DNA from: a virus
Length of the DNA stretch: 26,897 bases
Virus record (IMG/VR): IMGVR_UViG_3300027770_000215
Span: 1 to 26,897 of that record
Strand: one strand, 5' to 3'
Positions 14,859-22,881 of this stretch are shown here, piece by piece (the first letter of the stretch is position 1; the number at the start of each line of letters is the position of its first letter). A program made the translations under genes and the position numbers. The notes beneath the pieces were generated by a model that had not been told where the DNA came from, made no database searches, and was given only the letters and a program-made list of their open reading frames with translations.

Positions 14859-16109
14859 TTAAGAGGCCGCACACTTCAAAGCTTTAAACGCAAGCGCTGG
14901 CAGTGTGAGAGCAATATCGACGCGATTTTGGAAAAGGTAGCCAGTTTGATTTGCGTCAGCGTATCGCTCACGAAGGGTTTTCATCTCAAAATTACTGCGT
15001 TGACCAATCACGCAATTATTTTTAAACGAACCAATCAAGCCAATAATCTTATTGGCGCCGACTGAATCCAAGCCAGCGGTAATATAAACTGGAATACCCA
15101 TCAGGCGGTCCGGCTCGGATTGATCCGTTGAATTAACCCACAAGAGATTAGTCAAACCGTTTGCGATATTTGGAAGCTGTCGAATCAATGAAGCAGTATT
15201 ATCATTGATAAGAATTACGGCATCTTTGCGGTATTGTCGCGGCAATGCATAAATCCAATCAATCACTTGCTTGGTTGTTGGACCAGTAATAACACTTGCG
15301 CTAGTGGTCAACGCCGCATCGGTTGTAATACCAACGGGTTGATTACTTGCGCCTGTACCTACAAGGAAACCAGTTTCCTCAGTTTCAGCGAGAATACGCG
15401 CGGCTTGCTCTGCGATGATGCTTTGCATATTGAAACTACGGGCGTTGGCATCCTCAATTAACTCGTTGGAAACCTTCAACAAACCCGCCAGGCGCTTAGG
15501 TGTAAGCGTTACGGCGGTGTAGGTTGGCGAGCTTTCTGACGGGGCTGTAGCTTCCGCGGTCCAGCCCGCAACCATTTGCGTGGCTTCCACGGCCACATTG
15601 CGTTGAAAACTGCCGCAATTCATAATTTTGCTTCCGCAATTTCGGACCGCATTTAGCGTCTGAATCTTGGCGGTCAACTGTGCATCATATTCAACTGGCG
15701 GAATAACCGTACCACCTTGGCCCGATGCTTCACCCAACGCTCTAATAAATTGTGGCGCTGTGTGTTCACCGTTGCGAAGATATTGCTCAAACGCATAGGC
15801 GTAACTTTCGGTGCTACGGATTTCCCATTGCTTGTTCAATTGTGCTTCACGCGCGTCGATTACCTTTGCAGACTCGCGAACCACTGGCGCGCCTGGAGTA
15901 TTCTTAGCGGTATTTTCCATGCCCATCAATTCCTCATTGCGCGCCTTTTGTGCGCCAAGCGTGGCGTAGGTTGCCTTGAGAGAATTATACTGAGCTTCTT
16001 GCTCAGTTGACATTCCAGCGTCCATTGCATTTCCAGCCTCTACCAATGCTGACATTTCTTGGTAGACCTCGCCCATCTTCGTCAACACTGTTTTGTAATC
16101 ACTAGCCAT
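14859..16109 (-). CDS. Major capsid protein 2, HK97 fold with N-terminal scaffolding (delta) region
   Basis: 416 aa. The first ~110 residues are a charged helical delta-like domain with a coiled coil, ahead of a likely protease cleavage area. The mature part begins ~FEQYLRNGEH, then GGTVIPPVEYDAQL, strands LLKVSNELIEDA near the E-loop side, ETGFLVGTGASNQPVGI, and an A-domain ending in ERYADANQTGYLFQNRVDIA. All are hallmarks of HK97-fold capsids. Strong SD AAGGA in a leader of its own. The gene directly before it encodes another capsid protein of the same fold, so this phage has two. Confidence 0.88.
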   Translation of the reverse strand: MASDYKTVLTKMGEVYQEMSALVEAGNAMDAGMSTEQEAQYNSLKATYATLGAQKARNEELMGMENTAKNTPGAPVVRESAKVIDAREAQLNKQWEIRSTESYAYAFEQYLRNGEHTAPQFIRALGEASGQGGTVIPPVEYDAQLTAKIQTLNAVRNCGSKIMNCGSFQRNVAVEATQMVAGWTAEATAPSESSPTYTAVTLTPKRLAGLLKVSNELIEDANARSFNMQSIIAEQAARILAETEETGFLVGTGASNQPVGITTDAALTTSASVITGPTTKQVIDWIYALPRQYRKDAVILINDNTASLIRQLPNIANGLTNLLWVNSTDQSEPDRLMGIPVYITAGLDSVGANKIIGLIGSFKNNCVIGQRSNFEMKTLRERYADANQTGYLFQNRVDIALTLPALAFKALKCAAS

Positions 16110-16135
16110 TGTTCATTCCTTATAAAAGTTCAAAC

Positions 16136-16194
16136 ACCGCGGTAATATCATTGCTTCAACGCGAAGCGTGATACCTACCGCGGTGGTAGGTATC
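16136..16194 (-). repeat. Hairpin and repeated accgcggt palindromes between the two capsid genes
   Basis: Perfect 10-bp stem gatacctacc (16170-16179) / ggtaggtatc (16185-16194), loop of 5, starting 10 nt after the stop of capsid 1. The palindrome accgcggt occurs at 16136-16143 and 16177-16184. No long U-run follows, so a processing or stabilising element is more likely than a full terminator. May set the ratio of the two capsid proteins. Confidence 0.55.
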
Positions 16195-16203
16195 TATGAA
16201 AAG

Positions 16204-17214
16204 TTAACTCCGTGTAACGTTTAATACTCCAGCTGCATTTAGTAAGGCGCCATCGGCGCGCACACTTCCTACGAATAATGTCTGATTTGTGTCCGCAAAA
16301 GTTTCGTCATATCGCGCCACGCTAAACCCGCCAACGTTCGTGGCCAGTAAATACTTTGTGAAATCGGCGAAGCACACTAGCGGCTCACCGCTGGCGATTG
16401 AAGCGTTGGTAGTCAAGCGTTGGTATACCACTGGCAAACCTTCGTATACCGTTCCCTCTTTCATGGCGCCGCTCATTGTTGGGAATAGGATGGGGTACGC
16501 TGACGGGTCCCATGAACCTAGCGCGCGTGAATTAACCACCGCTATGCTGTTGCGCCAACTCTCATAGTCCATAGGTGAATCTGTGCTTGCGCCTGAAAGC
16601 CACGCGGCGCTCAACACGTCTTTAATCGTGTTGGTTGTAGCCACGCCTGTGGCGGCAGTGCGCGCGTAGTTGCGCGCTGAATTGTAAACGCCTTGGCATT
16701 CCGTGCTACCAGCGCCCACAACCATTTGGCGATTGATTTCGTTAATCATTTTGGAAGTAAGTTCACGCTGCAAGAATGCTTCGACGTCTTGCCCAGCTTG
16801 CGAATCGTTAAGCAATTCGTTAGAAACCTTGACCCATGAAGTAACCTTATTCAAGCTAAAGGTGTATTCCGTAACGCTGGTGCCGGTGCCTTGCGCTGTC
16901 TTGGTAAACAACGGGCTACCACCCGTTCCTAAACTTGCTTCAGCCACTCCAGTGTTCAAAGTATTGTTTGTGGTAAGCACTGGCTGCGTAAAGCTAGTGG
17001 TGGTTTCAACGCGCTGGACGCGCGATAGCAAAGTGTCCTGAGTCATGGCATTATCAATGAACGTGGCCCATGAAGCGCCAGCGATTACAGCGCCGCCAGC
17101 GCCTACGGAAATGGCGCGAGTTTCAGCGTCAGTAAGCATATTGCGGCCGCGCAAAAGGTACTTACTGTAAATTGCTTGGTAATCTTCGGATGCTGTGTCA
17201 AGTGGTTTGTTCAT
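16204..17214 (-). CDS. Major capsid protein 1, HK97 fold without long scaffolding domain
   Basis: 336 aa from ATG 17214, with CAGGA 7 nt upstream (frame opens further to 17292 without SD). Near residue 45 it begins mature-capsid-like sequence (RAISVGAGGAVIAGASWATF). Also visible: LNKVTSWVKVSNELLNDS, a GAGSTECQGV loop, PILFPTMSGAMKEGTVYEGLPVVYQR, and a C-terminal ARYDETFADTNQTLFVGSVRADGA closely echoing ERYADANQTGYLFQNRVDIA of the next gene. The N-terminal prefix is only ~45 aa, so it lacks the ~110-aa delta domain of capsid 2 and would rely on it or on another scaffold. Could form pentamers or a second capsomer type, as T4 gp24 does beside gp23. Confidence 0.85.
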   Translation of the reverse strand: MNKPLDTASEDYQAIYSKYLLRGRNMLTDAETRAISVGAGGAVIAGASWATFIDNAMTQDTLLSRVQRVETTTSFTQPVLTTNNTLNTGVAEASLGTGGSPLFTKTAQGTGTSVTEYTFSLNKVTSWVKVSNELLNDSQAGQDVEAFLQRELTSKMINEINRQMVVGAGSTECQGVYNSARNYARTAATGVATTNTIKDVLSAAWLSGASTDSPMDYESWRNSIAVVNSRALGSWDPSAYPILFPTMSGAMKEGTVYEGLPVVYQRLTTNASIASGEPLVCFADFTKYLLATNVGGFSVARYDETFADTNQTLFVGSVRADGALLNAAGVLNVTRS

Positions 17215-17355
17215 ATTATTCCTGTGGGTATAAACCCATTTATTAAGTATAAAAGTAGTACGCTGGATTACGCTACGCTCAGGGCGCCGCATTGCTCCAC
17301 TCTAGGCCGCGGCGTCAGGCGCCACGGCTAGGCAATATTTAATTAGTGACAGTAT

Positions 17356-17386
17356 AACTATACTTGCAGTTTACGCAAGTATGGTT
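17356..17386 (-). terminator. Hairpin at the end of the protease gene
   Basis: Arms aactatacttgc (17356-17367) and gcaagtatggtt (17375-17386), 11 of 12 paired plus a wobble, loop of 7, touching the protease stop codon. It precedes a 170-bp non-coding stretch (17215-17385) before capsid 1. The remainder of that stretch has a candidate TATACT box ~30 nt before ATG 17214 but no clear -35. Probable separation or processing of capsid message. Confidence 0.45.
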
Positions 17387-17928
17387 CAAAACTGAGGCGG
17401 CAAGTATACGCGTCGCTTTTGTTTGGGTAGTTCCCGAACCTGAACCTCGGTATTAGGATTTGCGGGAAAGCAAACTAGACTTAGTTCCATCAGCTTCGCG
17501 CGTTGGATTTTGCGTGTGGGTTTTGCCGCCCCCTTTTCTCTAATCATTACTTCCTGTTCGCATATAAATCCAAAACTGCATTGATTATAAACGCCAGCGC
17601 CTACCAAGGTGTGTACCTCTCGCGCGCTAGGTGTATCCAATAGGCTACACTCAAAGCCTAAACCCACCTCGTCCGTGAATACCCGTAGGTTGCCGGCGCT
17701 CACGCGTCCAAGTGGTTTGCTAGTGTCATGGTTCCAGAGCAAAACAATACTAGGATTATCTTTACTGGCGTCGAAACAGTCAGCCGCAAGGGTTTCCCAA
17801 CAGTCACCCATGTCATAAGGGTTATTAAACTTGGCGGCATAACCTCCGATTTTCAGAGGTTCGCCCGGCAGTGGTTCGCTGCTTGCATTTAGTTTTACCT
17901 GTACTTCTTTTCGTGTTTCAATTTTCAT
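17386..17928 (-). CDS. Prohead protease (S78 family)
   Basis: 180 aa. Catalytic His in the LLWNHD motif (His67) and Ser in YNQCSFGF (Ser118), with ELSLVCFPANPNTEV near the end, as in HK97 prohead proteases. Expected to cleave capsid delta domains during maturation. Starts 10 nt inside the portal gene end. Confidence 0.87.
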   Translation of the reverse strand: MKIETRKEVQVKLNASSEPLPGEPLKIGGYAAKFNNPYDMGDCWETLAADCFDASKDNPSIVLLWNHDTSKPLGRVSAGNLRVFTDEVGLGFECSLLDTPSAREVHTLVGAGVYNQCSFGFICEQEVMIREKGAAKPTRKIQRAKLMELSLVCFPANPNTEVQVRELPKQKRRVYLPPQF

Positions 17929-19879
17929 TTGGCGCCTTTCGGTTTGTTTGGATAATTTCGGAAATCAGCCGGCGCGCTAGCGCTTCGGCGGTGGCGATAT
18001 GCCCTACTGTGTGCCAGTCATCTTTACGGGCGCGCGCCTCACGCTCAATCGTGTCGGCAAACGCGGTGGCGATAGCGGCGCCGTCACCGTCACCTACGCC
18101 ACCCAATAGACTTAACAGCCCCTTGTATATGGGGGAACACTCGGCGCCTAGGCGCGCCACGTCAGGGCGCCAGCGCTGGACCTTGGCGGGCGTCCGGCAA
18201 GACGCCAGGTACTTTGCCTCCGCTTCACACGCGCGCGCCATAGCGGCTTGTGCGCTCGGTAGGAACAGCTCTAGCGCTTTGGTTTCGGCTACGGGCGCTT
18301 CGGGCGCCACAGGCGCCGCGGGCGCTGGCGCCGCTTTGGTTGGCGCTGGCGCTGTTGCGTTGACGCCAGCCAATACCGCGTCCACCTTTGCGGGGTCAAG
18401 CGCTGGGAAACCCGCAAGAATTAAAGCCTTGCCAGCTTCGCTGGACAATACGCCCGTTGACACGCTCCCAAGAATTTCCAAAATGCTTGCAATTTGTGCG
18501 CCGTTGAGGGCGGTATCGGCGATAATAGGCGCGCTGTCGGAAGGTGCCGGCGGTGGCGTGGTTTGTGTCCCGGTTTCACTTCCTTGTTCCGGCGGGACAG
18601 TTCCAGCCGCCGCCGGCGTTTGACCGTCAGGCGCCGCGCCTGGCGTTGTGGTGTTCAGCGGTACGCGCACTGTGTCCCCGCTTTCGCCAATGCTCGGCAA
18701 TGATTCCAACGCCCGCGCCTCATTGACAGTGAGTAGGCCTGTAGTTAAACCAATGTTATACGAGCTGTAACGGCTGGCGCGGTCACCCCGCTGTAAATCG
18801 TCAAAATTTATACGAGTATAATAATCGCTGCCGCGCTTAAATAGTTTGCGGTTTACTTCCTGCTCTATAATGCTGGCGTAGTTGGCAAGCGTCGAACTGA
18901 TAAACGCCGCCTCACCTTGCTCTTGTGAGGAGTAGGAAATACTTTCAGTGGCGCCAATCTTAAACGATGGGACGCCAAAGGCGCTGGCGATCTGCGCCCG
19001 GCAATACTTGCGGACGTCAATCATCTGATTTTCTACCATGTTCGTCGACACGGGATTAAACGTAAGGCCGTTTTCTAGCACTGCAATGCGCCCGCTGTTA
19101 AATACTCCGCCCTGCTGTTTCTGCCATGACTCGCGCAATCGCCCGGCTGCTTCAGCGCTCAGGGTGCCTGCCATCGTTAGTATACCGCTTGGCCTTGCGC
19201 TGTTGGCGAAAAATCTAGCAACATATTCCTCCAGCGCCAATTCCTGAGCAATTAAGTTACGCATCGCCGCGATTGGCGCCATGCCTAAAATGCCATCGCC
19301 GCCCGTGGCGGTCAGGCAATGTAAAATATCAAACGGGCGGAACATTCTCTGTTTGACTGAATCGCTCGCCTTCTCACTCACTGACCCAGAATAATATTGA
19401 TAATACGGCTGGTTGGATTGGTCGCGCTGCATGAACATATAATCAGGGCGCAAATGCTCTAGCGATACCGCTTCACCCGCGGCGTTGCGCTGAATAAAAC
19501 TGTAGCTGTTCCCGTATAAACATAAATCGGATACGGTCAATTCTCGCCACGTGTGGGCCGTTTGGTCTTCGTTACTTTCCACGTTGAGTAGCCCGTAAAT
19601 ACTGTGTTCTTTATCAGGCTCGGCGGTGCCTGTTTCGTAGTCGTTTTCTAGAACCATCCACGGCATACGCGCGATGGTTTGCGAAATTAGTTTGACGCAA
19701 GCGTAAACGCTCGGCGCGCTCATCGCATTCTCAGGCGTTACGGTTATATTGCTTGTGCTGTAATCGCTCAGATAACTCTGAATACTCGGCCCCACTGGCA
19801 TACCGATTTGAGTATTTTCCTCGAAGTCAGCCCGCGGGGGAGTCTTAAAAGCGCGTAAGAATAAATCTTTCAGAGCCAT
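17918..19879 (-). CDS. Portal protein with long C-terminal extension
   Basis: 653 aa. Residues 1-400 are an HK97-family portal: NAMSAPSVYACVKLISQTIA, LTVSDLCLYGNSYSFI, FRPFDILHCL, AFGVPSFKIGATES. After the usual end near LTVNEARALESLPSIGESGD comes a ~250-aa extension. It has a Pro/Ala linker, the known portal add-on motif DTALNGAQIASILEILGSV with PALDPAKVDAVLAGV, another Ala/Pro linker, and a helical end domain RTPAKVQRWRPDVARLGAE that is not recognised. Its stop and start overlap the protease and terminase genes. Confidence 0.88.
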   Translation of the reverse strand: MALKDLFLRAFKTPPRADFEENTQIGMPVGPSIQSYLSDYSTSNITVTPENAMSAPSVYACVKLISQTIARMPWMVLENDYETGTAEPDKEHSIYGLLNVESNEDQTAHTWRELTVSDLCLYGNSYSFIQRNAAGEAVSLEHLRPDYMFMQRDQSNQPYYQYYSGSVSEKASDSVKQRMFRPFDILHCLTATGGDGILGMAPIAAMRNLIAQELALEEYVARFFANSARPSGILTMAGTLSAEAAGRLRESWQKQQGGVFNSGRIAVLENGLTFNPVSTNMVENQMIDVRKYCRAQIASAFGVPSFKIGATESISYSSQEQGEAAFISSTLANYASIIEQEVNRKLFKRGSDYYTRINFDDLQRGDRASRYSSYNIGLTTGLLTVNEARALESLPSIGESGDTVRVPLNTTTPGAAPDGQTPAAAGTVPPEQGSETGTQTTPPPAPSDSAPIIADTALNGAQIASILEILGSVSTGVLSSEAGKALILAGFPALDPAKVDAVLAGVNATAPAPTKAAPAPAAPVAPEAPVAETKALELFLPSAQAAMARACEAEAKYLASCRTPAKVQRWRPDVARLGAECSPIYKGLLSLLGGVGDGDGAAIATAFADTIEREARARKDDWHTVGHIATAEALARRLISEIIQTNRKAPNEN

Positions 19880-21501
19880 TTTAGATCGTTGCTTTCATAA
19901 ATTGAGGGTGTATTATTTTCCGCATCCTTTGAACACATACACGCGAGCGCTGTTACTAACGCGCTACACGCGTCTATCCGTTCCGTTGACTTTGCTTTAC
20001 TCGGCTTACAATTAGCGGCCGCGTCCAGTTCCAAAACCGTATTACTTACGCACCAGTCAAGCACCACGTTCGCTGGGTGCTTCAGCCGTCCACTCAAAAT
20101 TAAACTCTCTAATTTCTTACACGGCTCCGACATTGTTCGGAAACCTTGCCGCACTTCAACCATTTTAAACCCCTGGCTTTGCAACGTGGTTGCCAACATC
20201 GTGGCATTCCAAGGGTCATACCCACACAGTATAATAGACTTTGCTATTTTCGCAATTCGTTGCAAAGTATTCACGATGGCGTCATAATCCACCACGTCCC
20301 CGCTGGTTGCCTCTAGGTGGCCGCGCTCGCGCCAATCCTCATACGGTACGCGGTCTAATTTCGCGCGGCGGCGTATACCGTTTTCGGGGCAGAAACTGAA
20401 AGGAATACACGTTACATTTTCTTCCTCATCCGTGAATATACAAGCTATGGAAGTAAGGTCCACGGTGGTGCTGAGGTCCATTCCGATATACAGATTTTGA
20501 CCCGCCAGTGATTCAATGTCTAAGCCTGGCACCGCGCAAGCGTTCCAGCTCTCGGCGCTGATCCATCGCGTTTCGCTTTCGGTCCACTGGTTTAAATACA
20601 GCCGGCGAAACTGCGAACTATAACCCGTCAGCTCTTGCGCTTTGGCGTGTTCGGCGCGCAAGAATTCTAAACTCACTGACACGCCTAGCGATGGGTTACA
20701 TTTTGCCCACACCTTTTCGTCGTGCCAATCATCGTCTTTTTCCGCCCCCCAAATCACGGGCAAGAATGCTGGGTCTTTTACTATACCCTTGCGGACATGA
20801 TCCGCATACTGATGCAGCTTCCAACATAACGAATTCTTGTCATGCCCCGCGGTGGTTATGCTTAGTATAAGTGGTTGCGCGCGCGCGCCCACACCCGTTA
20901 CCAAAGCGTTGTATAACTCCTCGCCCGCTGGTCCAAATGTATGGACCTCATCCAGTATAATAGTGCTACAACTTTTGCCGTGCTTATTGGCTGCATCGCT
21001 GCTGATTATATCCAGGCGTCCCGCGTTATCTTTAGACGATATGGTGTTCCGCATGACCTCGACGCATTCGCTCAGCGTCTTGGAATTCTTTACCATCATG
21101 CGCGCCGTGTCACCGCATACCGCCGCCTGGTCCCGGCTACTTGCGGCTATCACTACTTCGGGTGCATTCTCGCCGTCAGCTAACAAGCAATATAATCCCA
21201 CCGCGGCCATCATCGTGGTCTTTCCATTCTTGCGTGGTATTTCCACAAAAGCATTTCGATAGCGCCGCGTCCCATCCTCGCGCATCCACCCGAACAGATT
21301 AGATATAAACGAGTGTTGCCATGACTCTAAGATAAATGGCTTACCCGCCCACTTGCCTTTATAATGGGTTATGTGGGTTTCAAAAAACCAACACGCATTT
21401 TCTGCCCGCTCATTATCGTAGTAGTCCCCTGGCGCCGCGGTGGCTACTGGGTCATAGCCTGGAATATTCTTGGGGCAAACAATCTTACGTTTTCTTGGCA
21501 T
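19870..21501 (-). CDS. Terminase large subunit, HK97-like
   Basis: 543 aa packaging motor. ATPase: adenine-type segment WQHSFISNLFGW near 61-72, Walker A PRKNGKTT near 89-96, Walker B IILDE near 181-185, coupling motif SITTAGHD near 214-221. Nuclease: first acidic motif GMDLSTTVDLT with Asp342 and last acidic DACSAL near 518. The small subunit is the P27 type, as in HK97-like cos phages; the upstream repeat region may be its target. Starts 17 nt inside the small subunit gene. Confidence 0.9.
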   Translation of the reverse strand: MPRKRKIVCPKNIPGYDPVATAAPGDYYDNERAENACWFFETHITHYKGKWAGKPFILESWQHSFISNLFGWMREDGTRRYRNAFVEIPRKNGKTTMMAAVGLYCLLADGENAPEVVIAASSRDQAAVCGDTARMMVKNSKTLSECVEVMRNTISSKDNAGRLDIISSDAANKHGKSCSTIILDEVHTFGPAGEELYNALVTGVGARAQPLILSITTAGHDKNSLCWKLHQYADHVRKGIVKDPAFLPVIWGAEKDDDWHDEKVWAKCNPSLGVSVSLEFLRAEHAKAQELTGYSSQFRRLYLNQWTESETRWISAESWNACAVPGLDIESLAGQNLYIGMDLSTTVDLTSIACIFTDEEENVTCIPFSFCPENGIRRRAKLDRVPYEDWRERGHLEATSGDVVDYDAIVNTLQRIAKIAKSIILCGYDPWNATMLATTLQSQGFKMVEVRQGFRTMSEPCKKLESLILSGRLKHPANVVLDWCVSNTVLELDAAANCKPSKAKSTERIDACSALVTALACMCSKDAENNTPSIYESNDLKWL

Positions 21502-21970
21502 TGGTAAACCTAGCGGCTAGCTTTGCGGCGCCGCTCACCGCGGCCACGGCTTGCGTGGTCAGCCCTACGCGGGCGCTGGCGGTCAGCCCGTAGGCTTGGA
21601 TGATCTTCACCGCGTCCGCCCTAGCGTCACGCGCGCGCCGGCTCCACGGATTGACTACCAAACCTTGCGGGGTTTCCACACAATCGCCGCCCGTTTCCTC
21701 AATCATGCGCTCGCAGTGGTTGCCCTTTGCCAGCGCTTCCGCGCAAATGCTCAGCGCTAGCCCGTCTTGCATCTTTAATACTCCCAGCGCGCCAATATCA
21801 CGCAACAGAATATCGTACATTTCCAGCGCTTCAGTATTTTCTAGAATGAATGGCCACGGCTTTGGAATACCGTCAGTCCCCTGGACTTCCTTTAATGATC
21901 GCGCGAGGCCATGTTCCGAACCTCTATCAATTAGTATTTTAGTTGGCGTTCGTTGTGGCCCGCGCGACAT
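21485..21970 (-). CDS. Terminase small subunit, P27 family
   Basis: 161 aa from ATG 21970, whose product begins MSRGPQRTPTKILIDRGSEH, the hallmark P27 start; an upstream ATG at 22057 is in frame but unlikely. Remaining helices with LLRDIGALGVLKMQDGLALS and YGLTASARVGL are family-typical. No SD, but a TATACT box lies 8 nt before ATG, so the mRNA is near-leaderless. Confidence 0.85.
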   Translation of the reverse strand: MSRGPQRTPTKILIDRGSEHGLARSLKEVQGTDGIPKPWPFILENTEALEMYDILLRDIGALGVLKMQDGLALSICAEALAKGNHCERMIEETGGDCVETPQGLVVNPWSRRARDARADAVKIIQAYGLTASARVGLTTQAVAAVSGAAKLAARFTNAKKT

Positions 21971-21978
21971 TGTAAACG

Positions 21979-22006
21979 AGTATACAGACACAAAAAAAAT
22001 ATACAA
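21979..22006 (-). promoter_or_regulatory. Late promoter candidate in front of terminase
   Basis: Minus strand TTGTAT (22006-22001), 16-bp spacer containing an 8-T tract, -10 TATACT (21984-21979). The -10 is strong (5/6), the -35 weak (3/6). ATG 21970 starts 8 nt after the -10. Would drive the late module, if no other activator is needed. Confidence 0.5.
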
Positions 22007-22143
22007 GTTGCGCGCGAAATGTATACCACCCGAAATAATACGCGCACTGGCGCGCAAATAATCAAGGTATTAAATAAAAAGGGTCTTTTCTATACTGTCG
22101 GGCGTGTGTGTGGATTTGCGGAGGACGGTTACCCATGTTTCAT

Positions 22144-22289
22144 GACTGAATCGCCACCCCCCCCGTACGTCCGTTTTTAGTGGCGTTTTTGGGTCAGAAT
22201 CGCCACTATTGGGGAGTAAGTGGCGTTAGTGCGTCAGAATCGCCACTTTAGGGCGTTTAGTGGCGTTAGCGCGTCACGGCTGGCGCAGT
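22144..22289. repeat. Candidate cos/pac: hairpin-forming repeats with 40-bp period
   Basis: Two 29-bp repeats at 22179-22207 and 22219-22247 share agtggcgtt...cagaatcgccact; each carries inverted ends agtggcg/cgccact. A third, degenerate unit begins at 22259 exactly 40 bp further, overlapping the HNH stop, and a half unit gaatcgccac is at 22148-22157. The region 22007-22143 between this and the promoter holds AT-rich DNA with no other clear feature. The position between HNH and terS is where cos lies in HK97-like phages. Confidence 0.65.
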
Positions 22290-22612
22290 GGCGTACGTTC
22301 CATTATGGTCTTACGGCGGTGGCATGACTTGCACAGCGGCATTAGGTTACTCCGTGTTAAACGTAATTCTGGCGCAAGTGTGACAGGCACTATATGATCC
22401 ACCTCTACCGCCGCTTCAATGCGCGGGCGCTGGCTGTGGCTCCCCTTTAAACACAGCCGGCACAATGGCTCCTCGCTGATTACCTTAGCGCGCAAGCGCT
22501 GCCAATCCTTCCCGTATCCGCGGACTCCACTGTTAGGGCGTAAGTCCGGCGCTCGCTGCTTAGGCTGTGCGGCCTTGGCTTTGGCGCCTAGGATCGGTGG
22601 CTTTATGGGCAT
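22274..22612 (-). CDS. HNH endonuclease next to terminase
   Basis: 112 aa from ATG 22612 (AAGGTGGG SD; in-frame TTG at 22630 rejected). Zinc-binding CRLC near 51-54 and CKSC near 94-97, catalytic VDHIVPV near 71-77, and NLMPLCKSCHRRKT. Small HNH genes beside terS assist terminase cutting in cos phages (HK97 gp74 type). Its 3' end overlaps the cos-like repeats. Confidence 0.87.
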   Translation of the reverse strand: MPIKPPILGAKAKAAQPKQRAPDLRPNSGVRGYGKDWQRLRAKVISEEPLCRLCLKGSHSQRPRIEAAVEVDHIVPVTLAPELRLTRSNLMPLCKSCHRRKTIMERTPLRQP

Positions 22613-22881
22613 CGGTATCCCACCTTCCAAAGCGCCTGGCTAATCCAGCGCGCGCTGTCCGTTACCGCTTGCTCATCGAGTAAGGGTAATGAACCGTGTA
22701 TACATTCATGCAATATCACTTCAAGACGTACGCGCCCCTTTAGCGAATCCCTTATGGTTATTGTTGGGTGACGTCCAGGTGGCCAGTCAATCGTACCGTC
22801 AGCGCGCTTGCTTATAGCGGTGGACTTAACAAAGCGTATGCGCCATACCACCTCGTTTAGTTTAACCCGTATTGGTTGCAT
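22603..22881 (-). CDS. Small HExxH zinc-metalloprotein, 92 aa
   Basis: 92 aa with HECIH near 58-62 and a downstream Glu near 70 (LLDEQAV), consistent with a gluzincin-type zinc site. Too short for a full SprT or ImmA protein; such minimal proteins are found in phages beside packaging and DNA genes. Possible roles are anti-repressor-type cleavage or a non-catalytic fold. The SD AAGGGCAG lies before its ATG. Confidence 0.6.
   Translation of the reverse strand: MQPIRVKLNEVVWRIRFVKSTAISKRADGTIDWPPGRHPTITIRDSLKGRVRLEVILHECIHGSLPLLDEQAVTDSARWISQALWKVGYRCP

Noticed and set aside
17871-18623. Long plus-strand frame (250 aa) opposite the portal and protease
   Set aside because: Shadow of the GC-rich portal C-terminus; low-complexity product, no start context, and all firm genes lie on the other strand.
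22144-22289. CRISPR-like array reading of the 40-bp-period repeats
   Set aside because: Only two good units plus degenerate ones with 11-nt gaps, too short for spacers; no cas genes.
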